Assembly (NCBI RefSeq): GCF_019320115.1
Contig: NC_089585.1
Coordinates: 145,531,769 to 145,595,768 of the forward strand
Source of the DNA: Miscanthus floridulus
Lineage: Eukaryota > Streptophyta > Magnoliopsida > Poales > Poaceae
DNA: 64,000 bases
Reading direction: 5' to 3'
The notes under the pieces are model-generated. The model ran no database searches and was not told the origin of the DNA. It saw nothing but the letters and a program-made list of their open reading frames with translations. The translations under genes were made by a program, and so were the position numbers. This document shows positions 23,518 through 35,046 of this stretch, one piece after another (position 1 is the stretch's first letter; every line of letters starts with the position of its first letter).

Positions 23518-23936
23518 ATGGCTGTAAGTTTTTTGTAGGCTACTTTGTTTATTACCTGAATTACATGCATCTAGTAGTTTATCTATCATCTTTACAGTAG
23601 GCAAGCCTGAAAGTTCATATGGCCACAGGTTGTGGAGTTGAAGGTTGGGATGCACTGTGAAAGGTGCATCAAGGCCATTAAGAAGGCAATCAAAACAATT
23701 GACGGTAAGCCAACCGTCAACTCAGTTCTTTCTATACCACATAAATCATTCACTTTGAGCTCCTGTATCCTTAACCATGCTTACAGTCGAGCACATATGC
23801 GCATGCAGATATGGAGAGCTATCACCTTGAGACGGAGGTAAACAAGGTCACGGTGACAGGGAACGTTACCCAGGAGGAAGTCGTCAAGGCTCTCCACAAG
23901 ATTGGAAAGACGGCAACCAGCTGGGGCGAAGACTGA
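23518..23936 (+). CDS. Small HMA-domain metal-binding protein (ATX1-like)
   Basis: Three exons: 23518-23523 (only Met-Ala), 23629-23704 and 23809-23936, with GT-AG introns of 105 and 104 bp. The joined frame closes exactly and gives 69 aa. The protein is one heavy-metal-associated domain with the metal-binding MHCERC (CxxC) motif at residues 9-14 and the second half containing VTVTGNVTQEEVVKAL. Proteins of this fold carry Cu(I) or other soft metals as cytosolic chaperones. No CaaX prenylation motif is seen (the end is SWGED), so it is not an isoprenylated HIPP, and the call is an ATX1-like HMA protein. Partner and metal are not known. A 6-nt first coding exon is easily missed by gene finders. 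Confidence 0.85.
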
Positions 23937-24540
23937 GGGCCTGGTTGATCTTGATTCAGATCCTGAGATTTTGGTTGGCTGTGTTTGGGTGGAGCTGCCT
24001 GCTCAGGCAACTTTTCCAGGGCTCCAACTAAACATGCCCTGATGGTTCTCAGCCTCGCTCTGACGATCAGTTAGCTAGCTAGCTAGCTACTAATCACTAT
24101 AGTTAACGGAGTAGATTTCTATCTCCATTTCCATGGATCCCATGAACCTTATGCCCTTGAGCCCTTAAGATGTATAGGATAATAGGAATAACCAGACAGA
24201 TGCTGTGACTATGTGAGGTAACCACTGCTGTCATTCACTGTTGCTCGTTGTCACTCGCAATCTCGTATGATCGTACTATACAGAGACAGAGTCTTGTGTT
24301 TACCGGCTCAGTGGGGTCCGATTCACCCGAATTTTGTTTTCTTGCAGATTCTACCAATTTGTTCATGCTCCCATAGGTCGATCGTCAGCGCATGCCACAT
24401 GATAAACAAGCGCTGTTTGAGAACGTGTCTACCAGGTTGCCTAACACAGCGTCCTGCTAATAGGCTAATAGCCTTCCTTGACTATTTCTGCTCTGCAGGC
24501 GTTGATTCATCTGTTGGATCTCAGCCCTTGTTGGATCTCA

Positions 24541-24783
24541 GCCCGTGTTTAGTTCCACCCTAACTTCCAAAAAGTTGCTATAGTACCTGTCACATCGAAT
24601 GTTTGCAGCCCGTGCATGGAGCATTAAATGTAGACGAAAAGAAAAACTAATTGCACAGTTTGGTGGAAAATTGCGAGACGAACGTTTTGAGCCTAATTGG
24701 TCCATGTTTGAACACTATTTGCCAAATAAAAACGAACGTGCTACAGTAGCCCCAAAATCCAAATTCGTGAAACTAAACAGGGC
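24541..24783. mobile_element. PIF/Harbinger-type MITE, 3-bp TSD
   Basis: 243 bp with terminal inverted repeats GCCCGTGTTTAGTTCCAC and GTGAAACTAAACAGGGC, flanked by TCA at 24538-24540 and 24784-24786. The internal sequence (gtcacatcgaatgtttg, gagcattaaatgtagacg) belongs to a very common grass MITE. A second copy is at 44286-44520. The 98-aa and 78-aa ORFs here are not genes. Confidence 0.8.
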
Positions 24784-24786
24784 TCA

Positions 24787-26126
24787 ATTCTCAGCTGACC
24801 TGCCTGCCCGACATCTGCTACGGTACGCGAGATGAGACGCTGCCTTCTCCTGCTGTTGCTGACAGCTACTGGCCTGCTATAGTACATGCACCACCGCTTC
24901 CCCGTGTGGCACGGCCGTCGCGCTGGTTCAGAAGAACGTTAGCTTGCACGATGCATGGTGGTCGTTCGTTTTGAACAGTTCTGCAGCTGGGTGCCTTTGC
25001 CATGCCGAACTCGTCAGATCAGATGCCGCGTGAACGAACGCTGTCCATGCAAAACAGCTCGGAAACTCCCACCCCAGATACTCTTCGCGCGTCTTGTCTG
25101 AGAAGCACGTGTTTCTTCCAGCAGATGGCCGTGCCACGCGGCAGACCGGTGCAAGGGAGCGGAGGTGACACCGGGATGGGAGGAGCAGAGGTCGGCACGG
25201 TTGCCTGCTTGCGCGAAAAGAAGCATGGCGCGGTGCATTGACAGAGATAGAATGGCTGGATTGGACATAGGTGTCGATCCATCATCATCCATGATGAGGA
25301 CGACTGGTTCTTCTTGCTTCAAGTGAGCGAGTTGCGTACGAACGAATTGTGACCAGACGCCGTTCGTCGTCGTGTCTGTGTTTGTCCTGACGTGGGGAGG
25401 AGAGGAAGAACTGAGCATTCCGCCATCCCTGCATGCAAACAGCTTGGCTGGGACTGGCGATGGCAGCACGGCATGTTTCAGTTGATTTTGAGTCTTGTCT
25501 GTCTCCGGTGGGGAGGCATCTTTTTCCCCAGCAAGTTTAGTTTTCTATGCACCGTCGTCGCCTGGAAAAATCAACACTTCGTTTTCTGCAGTTTCTTCGT
25601 CTCCACTCCACGGCATTGCAATTTATAGTATTCAGTAACATCTTTTTTTTCTTAGAAAAAACAGCACTTGGGGTTGGAGACAAAAACCCCTACAGCCTTA
25701 CTACAGCTCTAACATCAACAGCTTATGATCGCACACACCGCGTCACCGCCACACCGGGTTTTATGTTTTTTCAACCAAGATCGTACGTTGTTGCCTTCGG
25801 AAGAGCTGAGCCGCATGTTCAAGTCACTGTGTCTTGTCAACCGTAGGTCTTGGGGTTCATCTAATTTAATTTCCACGGGTCTGAAGAACCAATGTCTGCT
25901 AGAATTCATTATCGTACATGCATAGTGCGTGTTTTTTTTAATTATATGAACCGTACGTTATCTGGTGTTTGCTATGAGAGTTGAACCTAATGTTGACGTC
26001 GGGTACGCTGTGCCAATCGTGGGCCTTTGATGTCTTTGGTACGATGGTACCTCCGTAGCTGTCGCCTCATCAGTCTTTTTACCGCTCTGCATGTTGTCAG
26101 CAGTTACGTCTTTCCACAGCAATTAC
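24787..26126. other. Intergenic, no supported gene
   Basis: GC-moderate sequence with several short ORFs on both strands (for example 25014-25469 on the minus strand, 151 aa). None shows a family motif, consistent codon use or splice structure. I see no repeat boundaries. It may include remote regulatory sequence of the HMA gene, but nothing proves this. Confidence 0.4.
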
Positions 26127-26364
26127 TCCCTCAGTTCAAAAAAAAATACACTCGATTTTTAATAACCAATTACTTTTGAATTTGATTATTAGATTTATAA
26201 AAATAGCTTCGATATCTCTAAATGTGTTTACCATAAAAATTCTATTACAAATGATACTTATTCTCTATAGTAAATATTAGTACTTTTTCATATATTTAGT
26301 TAAATTTGATATTAATTGAGTCATAAAAAAGTGAGACGTACACATTTGGATGAAGGCAGTATTA
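26127..26364. mobile_element. Degenerate Stowaway-like MITE
   Basis: It starts TACTCCCTCAGTTCAAAAA and has the internal AT-rich layout of Stowaway MITEs (gattattagatttataaaaatagc, ataaaaaagtgagacgtac). The right inverted repeat is eroded, so the end is approximate. It is followed by a 'ggccagcctcagtgggag' segment (about 26365-26540) that resembles one end of a Tourist-like MITE. Confidence 0.5.
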
Positions 26365-26544
26365 GGCCAGCCTCAGTGGGAGTTTTATGTTCTAGTTTCC
26401 AAGACTCCATGTGTTAAAAACTCATTTCATCCGGTAAAACTTTCAACATCTCTCCCTTAATCTATTATGTGTCATGTCAACTTATTTAATGCCATAAAAC
26501 TTCTCTAAGATTGACCTTAGTAGCAAGCATGTTGCAAAAAAAAA

Positions 26545-27877
26545 AGAAGACGAACACATGTCGATGTTTACTGTGGACTTGTAGCATACCGTGGTTAAAG
26601 ATGGAAGTGGGTCAGGTCGACCTATTGGGTAGTTGGTCGGACACATGAAAGCATGTCAAAGGGCCACCAGGGATGCGCTCAATATCGAAAAATTGGTCGA
26701 TATGTCCAGAACCTACTGACCTAATAGGTAGGATGGGTCGACCCAATCACCGTGAAACAATATTTTTTTTTTCTAACCTGTTGATCTTCTTCTTTTCCTC
26801 AAACAAACACGATTGATGATAACTTGTTAAGAACGTCCATGCTTAGAAATAAACCGAAGAATATCATATTTTGAAGGTGAAGATAAAATGTCACTTTTTA
26901 ACTTATTTTTATTTGATCCTTACTAAAATAAGAAATAAACTGAAGGATCGTCCAATGGTAGCAAGGTCGGACTGGCCATCGCTAACGGTGGTGTATAGCC
27001 GGTACGAGTACGACGCATGCGCTTGCATCGGCGAGCACAGTGGACTGAAAACAGCAGCTAGCTAGCAAGTAAACATGCTGCATAAAAAAGAGAGAATTAC
27101 GCGTGCCGGTGTTGTTGTATATACTGATACGTTTGTTTACAGCCGATACGACGCATGCGCGGCGAGCACAGTGGACTGAAAACAACAGCTCCTGCTTTGT
27201 CCTGACTCCTGAGTACAAACTCGAACTACTCATCCAGTCAGTCACTACTGCTGTGGCACCCGACACCGGTTTCAGGTTTCTCAACATTCTTTAGTACATC
27301 TCTGAAGAGACAGGCTACTTACTGAATTCAGGCGAGCCATTAGAGAATTCAGAAACGTGGACTATTTTCTCTTATATAAAATAAAATAGCTGGAGCATCT
27401 CCTCTGATCTGGTTAGCGAACCGAATGGGTAACACGCACCTTCCAAGAAAGATGGAGAAGCTGCAACTAACAGATCTTCCCTTTTTTTTCCTTTTTCCTT
27501 TTTCCAGGAAAGAGACGAAGGAGTAGTCTGTCCTGTCCAGCGGAGCGGAGATGGTTTTGGGGTCATGCAGGACTGCAGGAGCAGCCAGCAGCTCTACCGC
27601 AGTGCCGGGTATTCCTTTGTGCTCACCAAACACCGCTGCATAGAAACGTCAGCCCGTGGACCCATCAGTCCAGGCCAACGACCCAATTGCATTGCAGCGA
27701 AGAATTTTTGTTTTTATATAGAAGAAAAAAATAAACACAGGATGAAAAGCATTGCTCCTCCGTCGTTATTTAGCATCCGACGCCGTAAACTTGCGGATAA
27801 TCGTGCGTGAGGCCTTGGTTGTAAAAGTTGTGTGTGCAAGTTGTGTGTGCAAGTTGGTCGCTAGCTTGAGGGAAGAA
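26545..27877. other. Intergenic AT-rich stretch with a local duplication
   Basis: No gene is supported. Positions 26996-27062 and 27138-27192 share a ~50-bp direct duplication (cgacgcatgcgc and ggcgagcacagtggactgaaaac). The phrase tgggtcgacc also recurs near 26610-26740. Confidence 0.4.
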
Positions 27878-28143
27878 TAGGGATGAAAACGGATCGATAT
27901 CACTGATATTATATTTATTTTTTATATTTCTGTTCGGATTCGGATTCGAATACGGATAGTGTCAACCATGTCGGATATGATATGATTTAATATCGACATC
28001 ATAAATATGCGATTTGAGTATTCGGATACGGATACGGTGTCGGATGTTGAATAACCGGACTCGGATATGGATAGATCTGAACCCCTTTAAACGGATTCGG
28101 GCTCGAATACGGTCGGAAAATATCCGTACCATTTTCACCCCTA
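27878..28143. mobile_element. hAT-type MITE, 8-bp TSD
   Basis: 266 bp with ends TAGGGATGAAAACGG and CCATTTTCACCCCTA, flanked by a perfect 8-bp direct repeat GGGAAGAA (27870-27877 and 28144-28151). The inside is rich in cggattcggat-like repeats. Non-coding. Confidence 0.85.
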
Positions 28144-28151
28144 GGGAAGAA

Positions 28152-30773
28152 CTAACTGAGATTCTACTACCTGGTGGTGTTGTTAGCTAGCTAGGACTAG
28201 GAGCAGTTCGCCGGGGGTGTGGCTGCAAAGCTACGCGAAGAACGGCGTTTTGTCCTGGTGACCTGGTCGTGCTGAAGAATGGTCGTCTGCTAAGAACCGC
28301 TCGCCTGCACCCAGCAGGAACCATCACCGGAAACTTTTGCGCACCGCAAGAAAGGTTAACCAAATATTGGGGGACGACACACCAAAAGTCCAAAACTCCA
28401 CGAGTGATCGAGTGATAAGCGAGACTCTGCTCAGGCTTGAGTAGCGCTCATGCTGACAAGTTCAATCCACCAACCTGTGCTTCTACACACACATGATGCA
28501 CCAAACAAAAAGTATTAGCAAGTAATGAATATATTTCGTACCTATAGCAAATCATAACTTCTCTTTTCGCTTTCTCTCAATATATATAAACATAGTACTT
28601 GTATACATACTATGTGATCTCTATATGGTTTTCATACGTATTAATAGTCTCCCCACCCCTTGCGTCACATCTCTACCGATCTTCAAGTTGTGTTTAGGAG
28701 AAATACTAGCTAGTTATATCAGCTCTTGTGGTGGCTCATCTCTATAATATTTAGTTTTTTTTTTTGCATAAAATTCGATGTTAATGTTAGTATATGAAAG
28801 TAAATTTGAGGGAATATTTTATTTTATTTTTAATATGCACATAGGTGGCTAGTTCGGTAACTTAGATGCAAATTCAAAGGATTACTTGGATTATTTGTTA
28901 TAATGTCGGAGTTGGAAAATCTAAATTCAAATAGAAGGGCTACTGTAGATTAACTTTCATAATAGCATTGGAGAGTAATCTACATGTAAGTTTATGGAGC
29001 ACTTTATATTATTTTTCATAATGACATATGTGGGATAATTTAGAATGTTATTTTAGATTACCTTTGATAATACCATATGCAGGTAATCGACTTGTAGGTT
29101 TAGGTTTTATTTTCAGTGTTGTCGTATACAGTCATGTAGTCCATTTACATGCTATTTTAACGCTACTCGGTGATATGGTATGTCCATTTAATCGATGTTT
29201 ATCCCATTTAATTGATCATGTAGCCCGTGTAAGTGGCTGCACCTCGAATAAACGCTAAACCATATGTGCCTAATTGTTTACCATACCGTTTAACATTTTA
29301 GTGAGCATTGGTTGTTTTTTGTTATTTTTAATAATGCCAAATGTCATTTAAAAAAAAATCATAATAGATCCAATAGATATTATTGTCAATGCTCATTAGA
29401 GTCTACAAACTTAATTTGATGTACTCAGATAGATCTAATTCTTTAGAACTTTCATTATTTACTTATGTTTTGGCTTGCTACGTCAGAATTATCATGCTCC
29501 ATTGAGGACTGATAATAAACTTGGAGACTCCATTAGAGACACTAGGTTACCATGAACGCGAACCAGAAATGTATGGTTTATTTATAAGCATCAAAAGTTC
29601 TTGTTTAATACCTATAACTAATTAATAAAATTTATCTTTGAACCCGTCTTTTCCCCTTATTATATAGAAATGTGCGGACGTACCACGAGCACATAGCTCT
29701 GTGCATCTCGATAAAAGTGACTCAAATAGTTACTCGTATAACTTAAGAACACAGACGACCAGAGATGTTTTGAAACCTAGGCTAGTTAAATAAGTTCACT
29801 CTTACGAGGAGACGAACCTAGAATCTGTTACTAAGAATTTTCTCACTAGTAGTCTACAGATCTGTTTGCATTTAGATGTACATTTAGAGATTACTGTTTT
29901 TCTATTGGCAAATGTGGCTAATTATTTAGAAAACAAATTGATCCGTGGCTATTATTATCAGTGGTGATAGAGTCCACTGAATTAATGACAGATATTTCTT
30001 ATTTTTATTAGAAAATTTCTAAAAAATCATTTCTTTTCTAGAAGACGGCTGAATATCTCTGGTTCATGGTATCACGGGGGCACTGAATTTCCGAGTCCAT
30101 CGAACACATGCGTCATGCGCGCCAATCAAAACCATGCCGTCGGAGCACAATTTTGGGCAAATCAAACACGCCTACCTCTGGCGTCCTACACCTTGAGATC
30201 ACATGCCTCGCATGTAGTAGTAGGATCCGTTACGCACTCAAGAACCACATGCTCGTTGAACCGCGTAATCATTTTCAAGGAGACGATGGAGCGATATGGT
30301 CCGTGGCCCAAGAAGCACATGAATTTGTGCCTAAGTTCACCGGGTTGAGTAATCATAGCCCCCACTCGGTGTCGAACTCTTGAACGCATTCTAAACGACA
30401 TCTGAATTGGACCAAATGTGTTCGTCACCTCGTCCACGGCAACTGAATCTCGTTGATGTCAACACGATACAACCTTCAATCTTTACTGTATTATTAGGTT
30501 CAGAAAAAGTTTACCTAACATACATATACTTTGCTTGTGGTATACCGAGTTGTGAGCAACCAGTAAAAATGTTGAAACAATTCACTTCCGCTTTATATTT
30601 TATAACTGGCCGAAACATGACTGTAGCTGCTTTGCTAAAATTGGAACGCCTAGAAAATTCTCTCTCACAGATCACATAAATTAAATGGTTTAAAGTTATC
30701 CCTAAACTTGCCAGGAGGATTTCATCAAGATCCATGGGCAGTTGATTTGCAGTTTCATGCCCCCCTAAAGTTG
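28152..30773. other. Long AT-rich intergenic region
   Basis: Several ORFs under 95 codons are present, none with a recognisable motif. Positions 28830-29110 contain loosely repeated phrases (ggattac..., taatgccatatg..., ggtaatcgac), probably remnants of an old repeat. The stretch 30090-30440 is less AT-rich and has overlapping short ORFs on both strands, but I could not identify it. Confidence 0.35.
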
Positions 30774-31143
30774 CTAGCCCTGTTTGGATGTACTCAACTA
30801 ACTATTAGCTGTGTTGAAAAAAAAAACTAGCTAATAACTACTCCCTCCGTCCCAAAATAAAAGATGTTTTGGGTTTTCGTGCCACAAGTTTGACTCGATT
30901 TGTAGAAAATACGTGCAATATTTACATCTTCAAATAAATTTGTTAAAAAACTAGACAAAAAAATCTTTTCGATGATACTAATTACTTAGCATAAATATTT
31001 ATATATTTTAATATATAATTGCCGGTAGTCGTTTCTCGGGAAACAAAAATGTCACTTATTTTGGGACGGAGGGAGTAATTATTAGCTGGGTAGTAGGTAA
31101 GACATTAATTACTTATTAGATGAGGATCTAAATAGAACCTCAG
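30774..31143. mobile_element. hAT-like MITE interrupted by a Stowaway
   Basis: The outer ends cctgtttggatgtactcaac and gaggatctaaatagaacc form degenerate inverted repeats, with actattagct and attattagct in each half. The element is split at 30840/31076 by the Stowaway. Boundaries are approximate. Confidence 0.5.
30841..31075. mobile_element. Stowaway (Tc1/mariner) MITE
   Basis: 235 bp with near-perfect inverted repeats CTCCCTCCGTCCCAAAATAA and its complement, flanked by TA on both sides (30839-30840 and 31076-31077). Non-coding. Confidence 0.9.
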
Positions 31144-31275
31144 ATAAATTTTAGTAGATAATTATTAGCTATATGGAATTCAAAAAGATTCTAAGGGCAC
31201 AACCCAAAATTTAATAGTTTCTATATTCATTAATTAGGATACTAACCAAGCAAATGGTGATTTGACATTGAAATT

Positions 31276-31276
<1 letters not shown>

Positions 31277-31324
<48 letters not shown>
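31277..31324. repeat. (AG)n microsatellite
   Basis: About 24 uninterrupted AG units, followed by purine-rich gaggagggggaggagg. The 93-aa minus ORF crossing it is a low-complexity artefact. Confidence 0.95.
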
Positions 31325-31327
<3 letters not shown>

Positions 31328-32210
31328 GGGGAGGAGGAAATATTTTTTAGATAAGAAACTATGTCTATACGGTCGCAAATTGAATGTTTGTAAATCTGTT
31401 CGGGTCGCAGGCGTCGGTAATCGTGGGATTACCGTGGCTAGCTTATAACTGTACATCTGCTTAATAAAAAACATGCCAAGGCACGGCCACAAAAAAATTA
31501 TGTCTACACGAGAACCAATATACAGAGATATGGGAGAGAGAAGCTATGCGCTTGGACAAAAGGTTATTTTAAAGAATATATCAATTAGAATATAGTTTAT
31601 ATATGTAGTGTCTATATGATTTAGTTTTTAGATCGGAACCGTCCTAATTAAATAATTCTTTGAAGGTCCAAACTCCCTGATTATTGTTCACCAGCCATCT
31701 CCTCTCAACGAGGAGAGGGAGTATGTATTATAGGTGGACGTGTTGTCTCCTTTTGTGTGGGCGCTTAAACAATAATTAGCAACATTCAAATCTCGCATGA
31801 GTACATGACACACTATTAACGAATTTAGAGATACGAGACTGCAATTTAGTAGTTTCATGATAGAGGCGACACTCTCGAATAAGTTTAAAGACCCCCTAAT
31901 TTACATTACTCATTAATCGATGTTGATCCAATAGTCTCAGATTTAGCAAAATCCCAGTAACAGTAAAATTAAACACTAGAATGCGTAGCTGTGGAAAGCA
32001 TCTGAAGGGAGAACAATAAAACACAGGGTCATTGATCATGCACACGCACATCCTATCCAAACAATTAGAGTTAAATTTGTTCAATAAACCATGTATTTTG
32101 TCACGTTCTATACTAGCTTTAGATATTACAAATTTCAAAATTTAAAGCAAAATTGTTTAATAAAAAAATCAGTCCATGTGATCCCCGAAATACCATTGGA
32201 CGTTTGAGCA

Positions 32211-32446
32211 GGTCAAAGAAACATTTCGTGACCACCAACCCTTTCTGTCACCCAAAATCTTACCCGCCTGCGCACCCGTCTCACATGACCGCAGGCCACG
32301 TCGCCACCGTGGACCCACGCTGTCCGCCACTATTGGTGGGTATATCAAAGTCATCCCGTCGCGAAGCTGGCCTGGCCAGCGAGCGCCGCCAGTCAAACTC
32401 CACGAGCTTTGACCGGTCAACAGTCAAAATTTTCCAAGCCTATATA
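32211..32446 (+). promoter_or_regulatory. WRKY promoter: W-box cluster and TATA box
   Basis: W-box cores TTGAC[C/T] or their complements occur at 32211-32216 (GGTCAA), 32391-32396 (AGTCAA), 32409-32414 (TTGACC), 32415-32420 (GGTCAA) and 32422-32427 (AGTCAA). Three of them lie within 19 bp. TATATA follows at 32441-32446, 242 bases upstream of the WRKY start codon. WRKY proteins bind W boxes, so auto- or cross-regulation is likely (inference). Confidence 0.7.
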
Positions 32447-32687
32447 GATGTAGCCCAGCGCAGCTCCCCGTCCGAACAAAACCAAGCAGCTCCGGTTCCC
32501 TCCACCTCCTCCTCTCCCACCTCATCGCCTTCCACCACCACCGCGCCGGCCAGCCCTGACGTGCACGCCGGACACGACGTGACAGGCTCCTCGAACACAC
32601 ACACACACACGACCGGTCTCGTCGCAGCGCAGCGCCGCGGGTTTGATCGTTGCGAGTGGCGACTCCCTTCCCCTCCGCCGTTCGCCG

Positions 32688-35046
32688 ATGACCACCTCGT
32701 CGTCCGGGAGCATCGAAGCTCCGGCGGCGAACTCGAGGCCCGGGTCGTTCTCGTTCGCGAGCACGAGCTTCACGGACATGCTGGGGGGATCCGCGGACGC
32801 GGCCGGCGGGGCGTCGAGGTACAAGGCCATGACCCCGCCGTCCCTGCCCCTGACGCCGTCGTCCTTCTTCAGTAACATCCCCGGCGGCCTCAACCCCGCC
32901 GACTTCCTCGACTCGCCGGCCCTCTTGAGCTCCAGTGTAAGCAAGCACGGACGAACCCCGCTCAAACAGCGCCATCATTGCCCTGCTGCCATTTCTGTGC
33001 GGGTCATGGTCGCGCGGCCGTGGGGCTTTGACTTGTCGCGCGGAGCACTCACCAGGCGTGCGTGTGCGCAGCTGCACCACGCTGGACATCGCCGTCCGTG
33101 CAGCGGCGCGCACTGCCGTCCACATGTTTTCTGGAATGCTAATGCGCTTTGCACGTTTCAGATCTTCCCCTCGCCGACGACGAACGCATTCGCCTCGCAG
33201 CAGTTCAGCTGGCTGGCGACGCCGGGCGCGGAGCAAGGCGGCAAGGACGAGCAGAGGCAGACGTACCCGGACTTCTCGTTCCATACAGCGCCGACGACCG
33301 AAGAGGCCGTGCGGACGACGACGACCTTCCAGCCACCGATTCCAGCGGCCCCACTGGTGAGATCAGCATCCATTTATGTCATCACCCTCTCGTGGGTTCT
33401 TTGATGACTTTGTCCAAAAGAGACACCTACACCACTAAAAAAACAGAACTACTGGCTGGCATAGTATCCTGGACTGTTTCTTTAATAAGCACACAAAATA
33501 ACAAATATAAAAGGTAGCATCATGTCATGATCTTGTAATCTTTTTGTTTGTACTATAATTGCCAAAGACAAAATTATACTCCACCATAACATAATACAAA
33601 TATCCCTTGCAACACTTCAGGGTGAAGAGGCGTATAGAAGTCAGCAGCAGCAGCAGCAGCCATGGGGCTACCAGCAGCAGCAACCTGCAGCCATGGACGC
33701 GGGATCCAGCCAGGCTGCCTACGGCGGGCCGTTCCAGGCAGCGTCGTCGGACGCCGGCGCAATGGCGCCGCACGTGCCGGCGAGCGGCGGCGGGTACAGC
33801 CACCAGGCGCAGCAGTCGCAGAGGCCGTCGTCGGACGACGGGTACAACTGGCGCAAGTACGGGCAGAAGCAGGTGAAGGGGAGCGAGAACCCGCGCAGCT
33901 ACTACAAGTGCACCTTCCCGAGCTGCCCCACCAAGAAGAAGGTGGAGCGGTCGCTGGACGGCCAGATCACCGAGATCGTGTACAAGGGCACGCACAACCA
34001 CGCCAAGCCGCAGAACACGCGCAGGAACTCCAGCGCCGCCGCGCAGCTGCTGCTGGGCGGCGACGCGTCCGAGCACTCGTTCGGCGGGACGACCGTCGCC
34101 ACTCCCGAGAACTCCTCGGCGTCGTTCGGGGACGACGAGGTCGGCTTGGGCTCGCCGCGGGCCGCGAACGCCGGCGGCGACGAGTTCGACAAGGACGAGC
34201 CGGATTCCAAGCGATGGTGAGTGCGTGCTTTGGTGACACAGTACCTTTTTTTTTTTGCGCCAAGTTGTTTCTGTTGCATGCTTGGAACAATCGAACAAGT
34301 GGAATTGAATTCCTGTTGCTTTTGTCAGGAGGAAAGACGGTGACGGCGAGGGTATCTCCATGGCCGGCAACCGGACGGTGCGTGAGCCGAGGGTCGTTGT
34401 CCAGACCATGAGCGACATCGACATCCTCGATGACGGCTATCGGTGGAGGAAGTACGGGCAGAAGGTGGTGAAGGGAAATCCAAACCCCAGGTAAAAAAAA
34501 ATCCCTCTCCGTGGAAAGAATTAAAAGCTTACTGCAAGTGTGAACTTTTGCTCATCGTCGTGAACGCTGTCTCGTGACTGCAGGAGCTACTACAAGTGCA
34601 CGACGGCCGGCTGCCCGGTGCGCAAGCACGTGGAGCGTGCGTCCCACGACCTGCGCGCCGTGATCACCACTTACGAGGGGAAGCACAACCACGACGTGCC
34701 CGCCGCGCGTGGCAGCGCCGCACTCTACCGGCCCGCGCCGCCGCCCGCGGACAACGCCGGCCACTACCTCGCGGCGCAGCCGGGCATGGCCTACCAGACG
34801 GGGCAGCAGCAGTACGGGTTCGGCGGGCAGGGCTCTTTCGGCCTCAGCGGCGCCGCTGGCTCGCCGGCGCAGAGCAGCGGCAGCTTCGCGTTCTCCTCCG
34901 CCGGCTTCGACAACCCGATGGGCTCGTACATGAGCCAGCAGCAGCAGCAGCAGAGGCAGAACGACGCCATGCACGCGTCGAGGGCCAAGGAGGAGCCCCG
35001 AGAGGACATGTCGCTTTTCCCGCAGTCGATGCTCTACACTGACTGA
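32688..35046 (+). CDS. Group I WRKY transcription factor (WRKY24-like)
   Basis: Five exons: 32688-32936, 33162-33356, 33621-34216, 34329-34490 and 34584-35046, all GT-AG. The joined frame gives 554 aa. It has a Ser-rich N-terminus with a [13 protein letters not shown] segment (a typical MAP-kinase docking and SP/TP target region of group I), then a first WRKYGQK at about residues 225-231 with a CX4C..HNH zinc site, then a second WRKYGQK at 386-392 with CX4C..HNH. The second domain is split by an intron after NPNPR, the position conserved in WRKY genes. Gln runs lie at the start of exon 3 and near residue 520. It is a nuclear DNA-binding regulator that recognises W boxes. The N-terminus most resembles rice WRKY24 from memory. 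Long ORFs on the opposite strand are GC-rich shadows. Confidence 0.95.

Noticed and set aside
25014..25469. 151-aa minus-strand ORF
   Set aside because: No domain, no splice partner and overlapping ORFs in other frames. It is likely chance.
33644..33661. CAG repeat in WRKY exon 3 as a separate feature
   Set aside because: It encodes a short Gln run within the coding exon. It is not expanded.
32424..34424. Minus-strand ORFs of 286 and 299 aa over the WRKY gene
   Set aside because: They lie antisense to confirmed WRKY exons in GC-rich sequence, are Arg/Ala-rich low complexity, and cross WRKY introns without splice logic.
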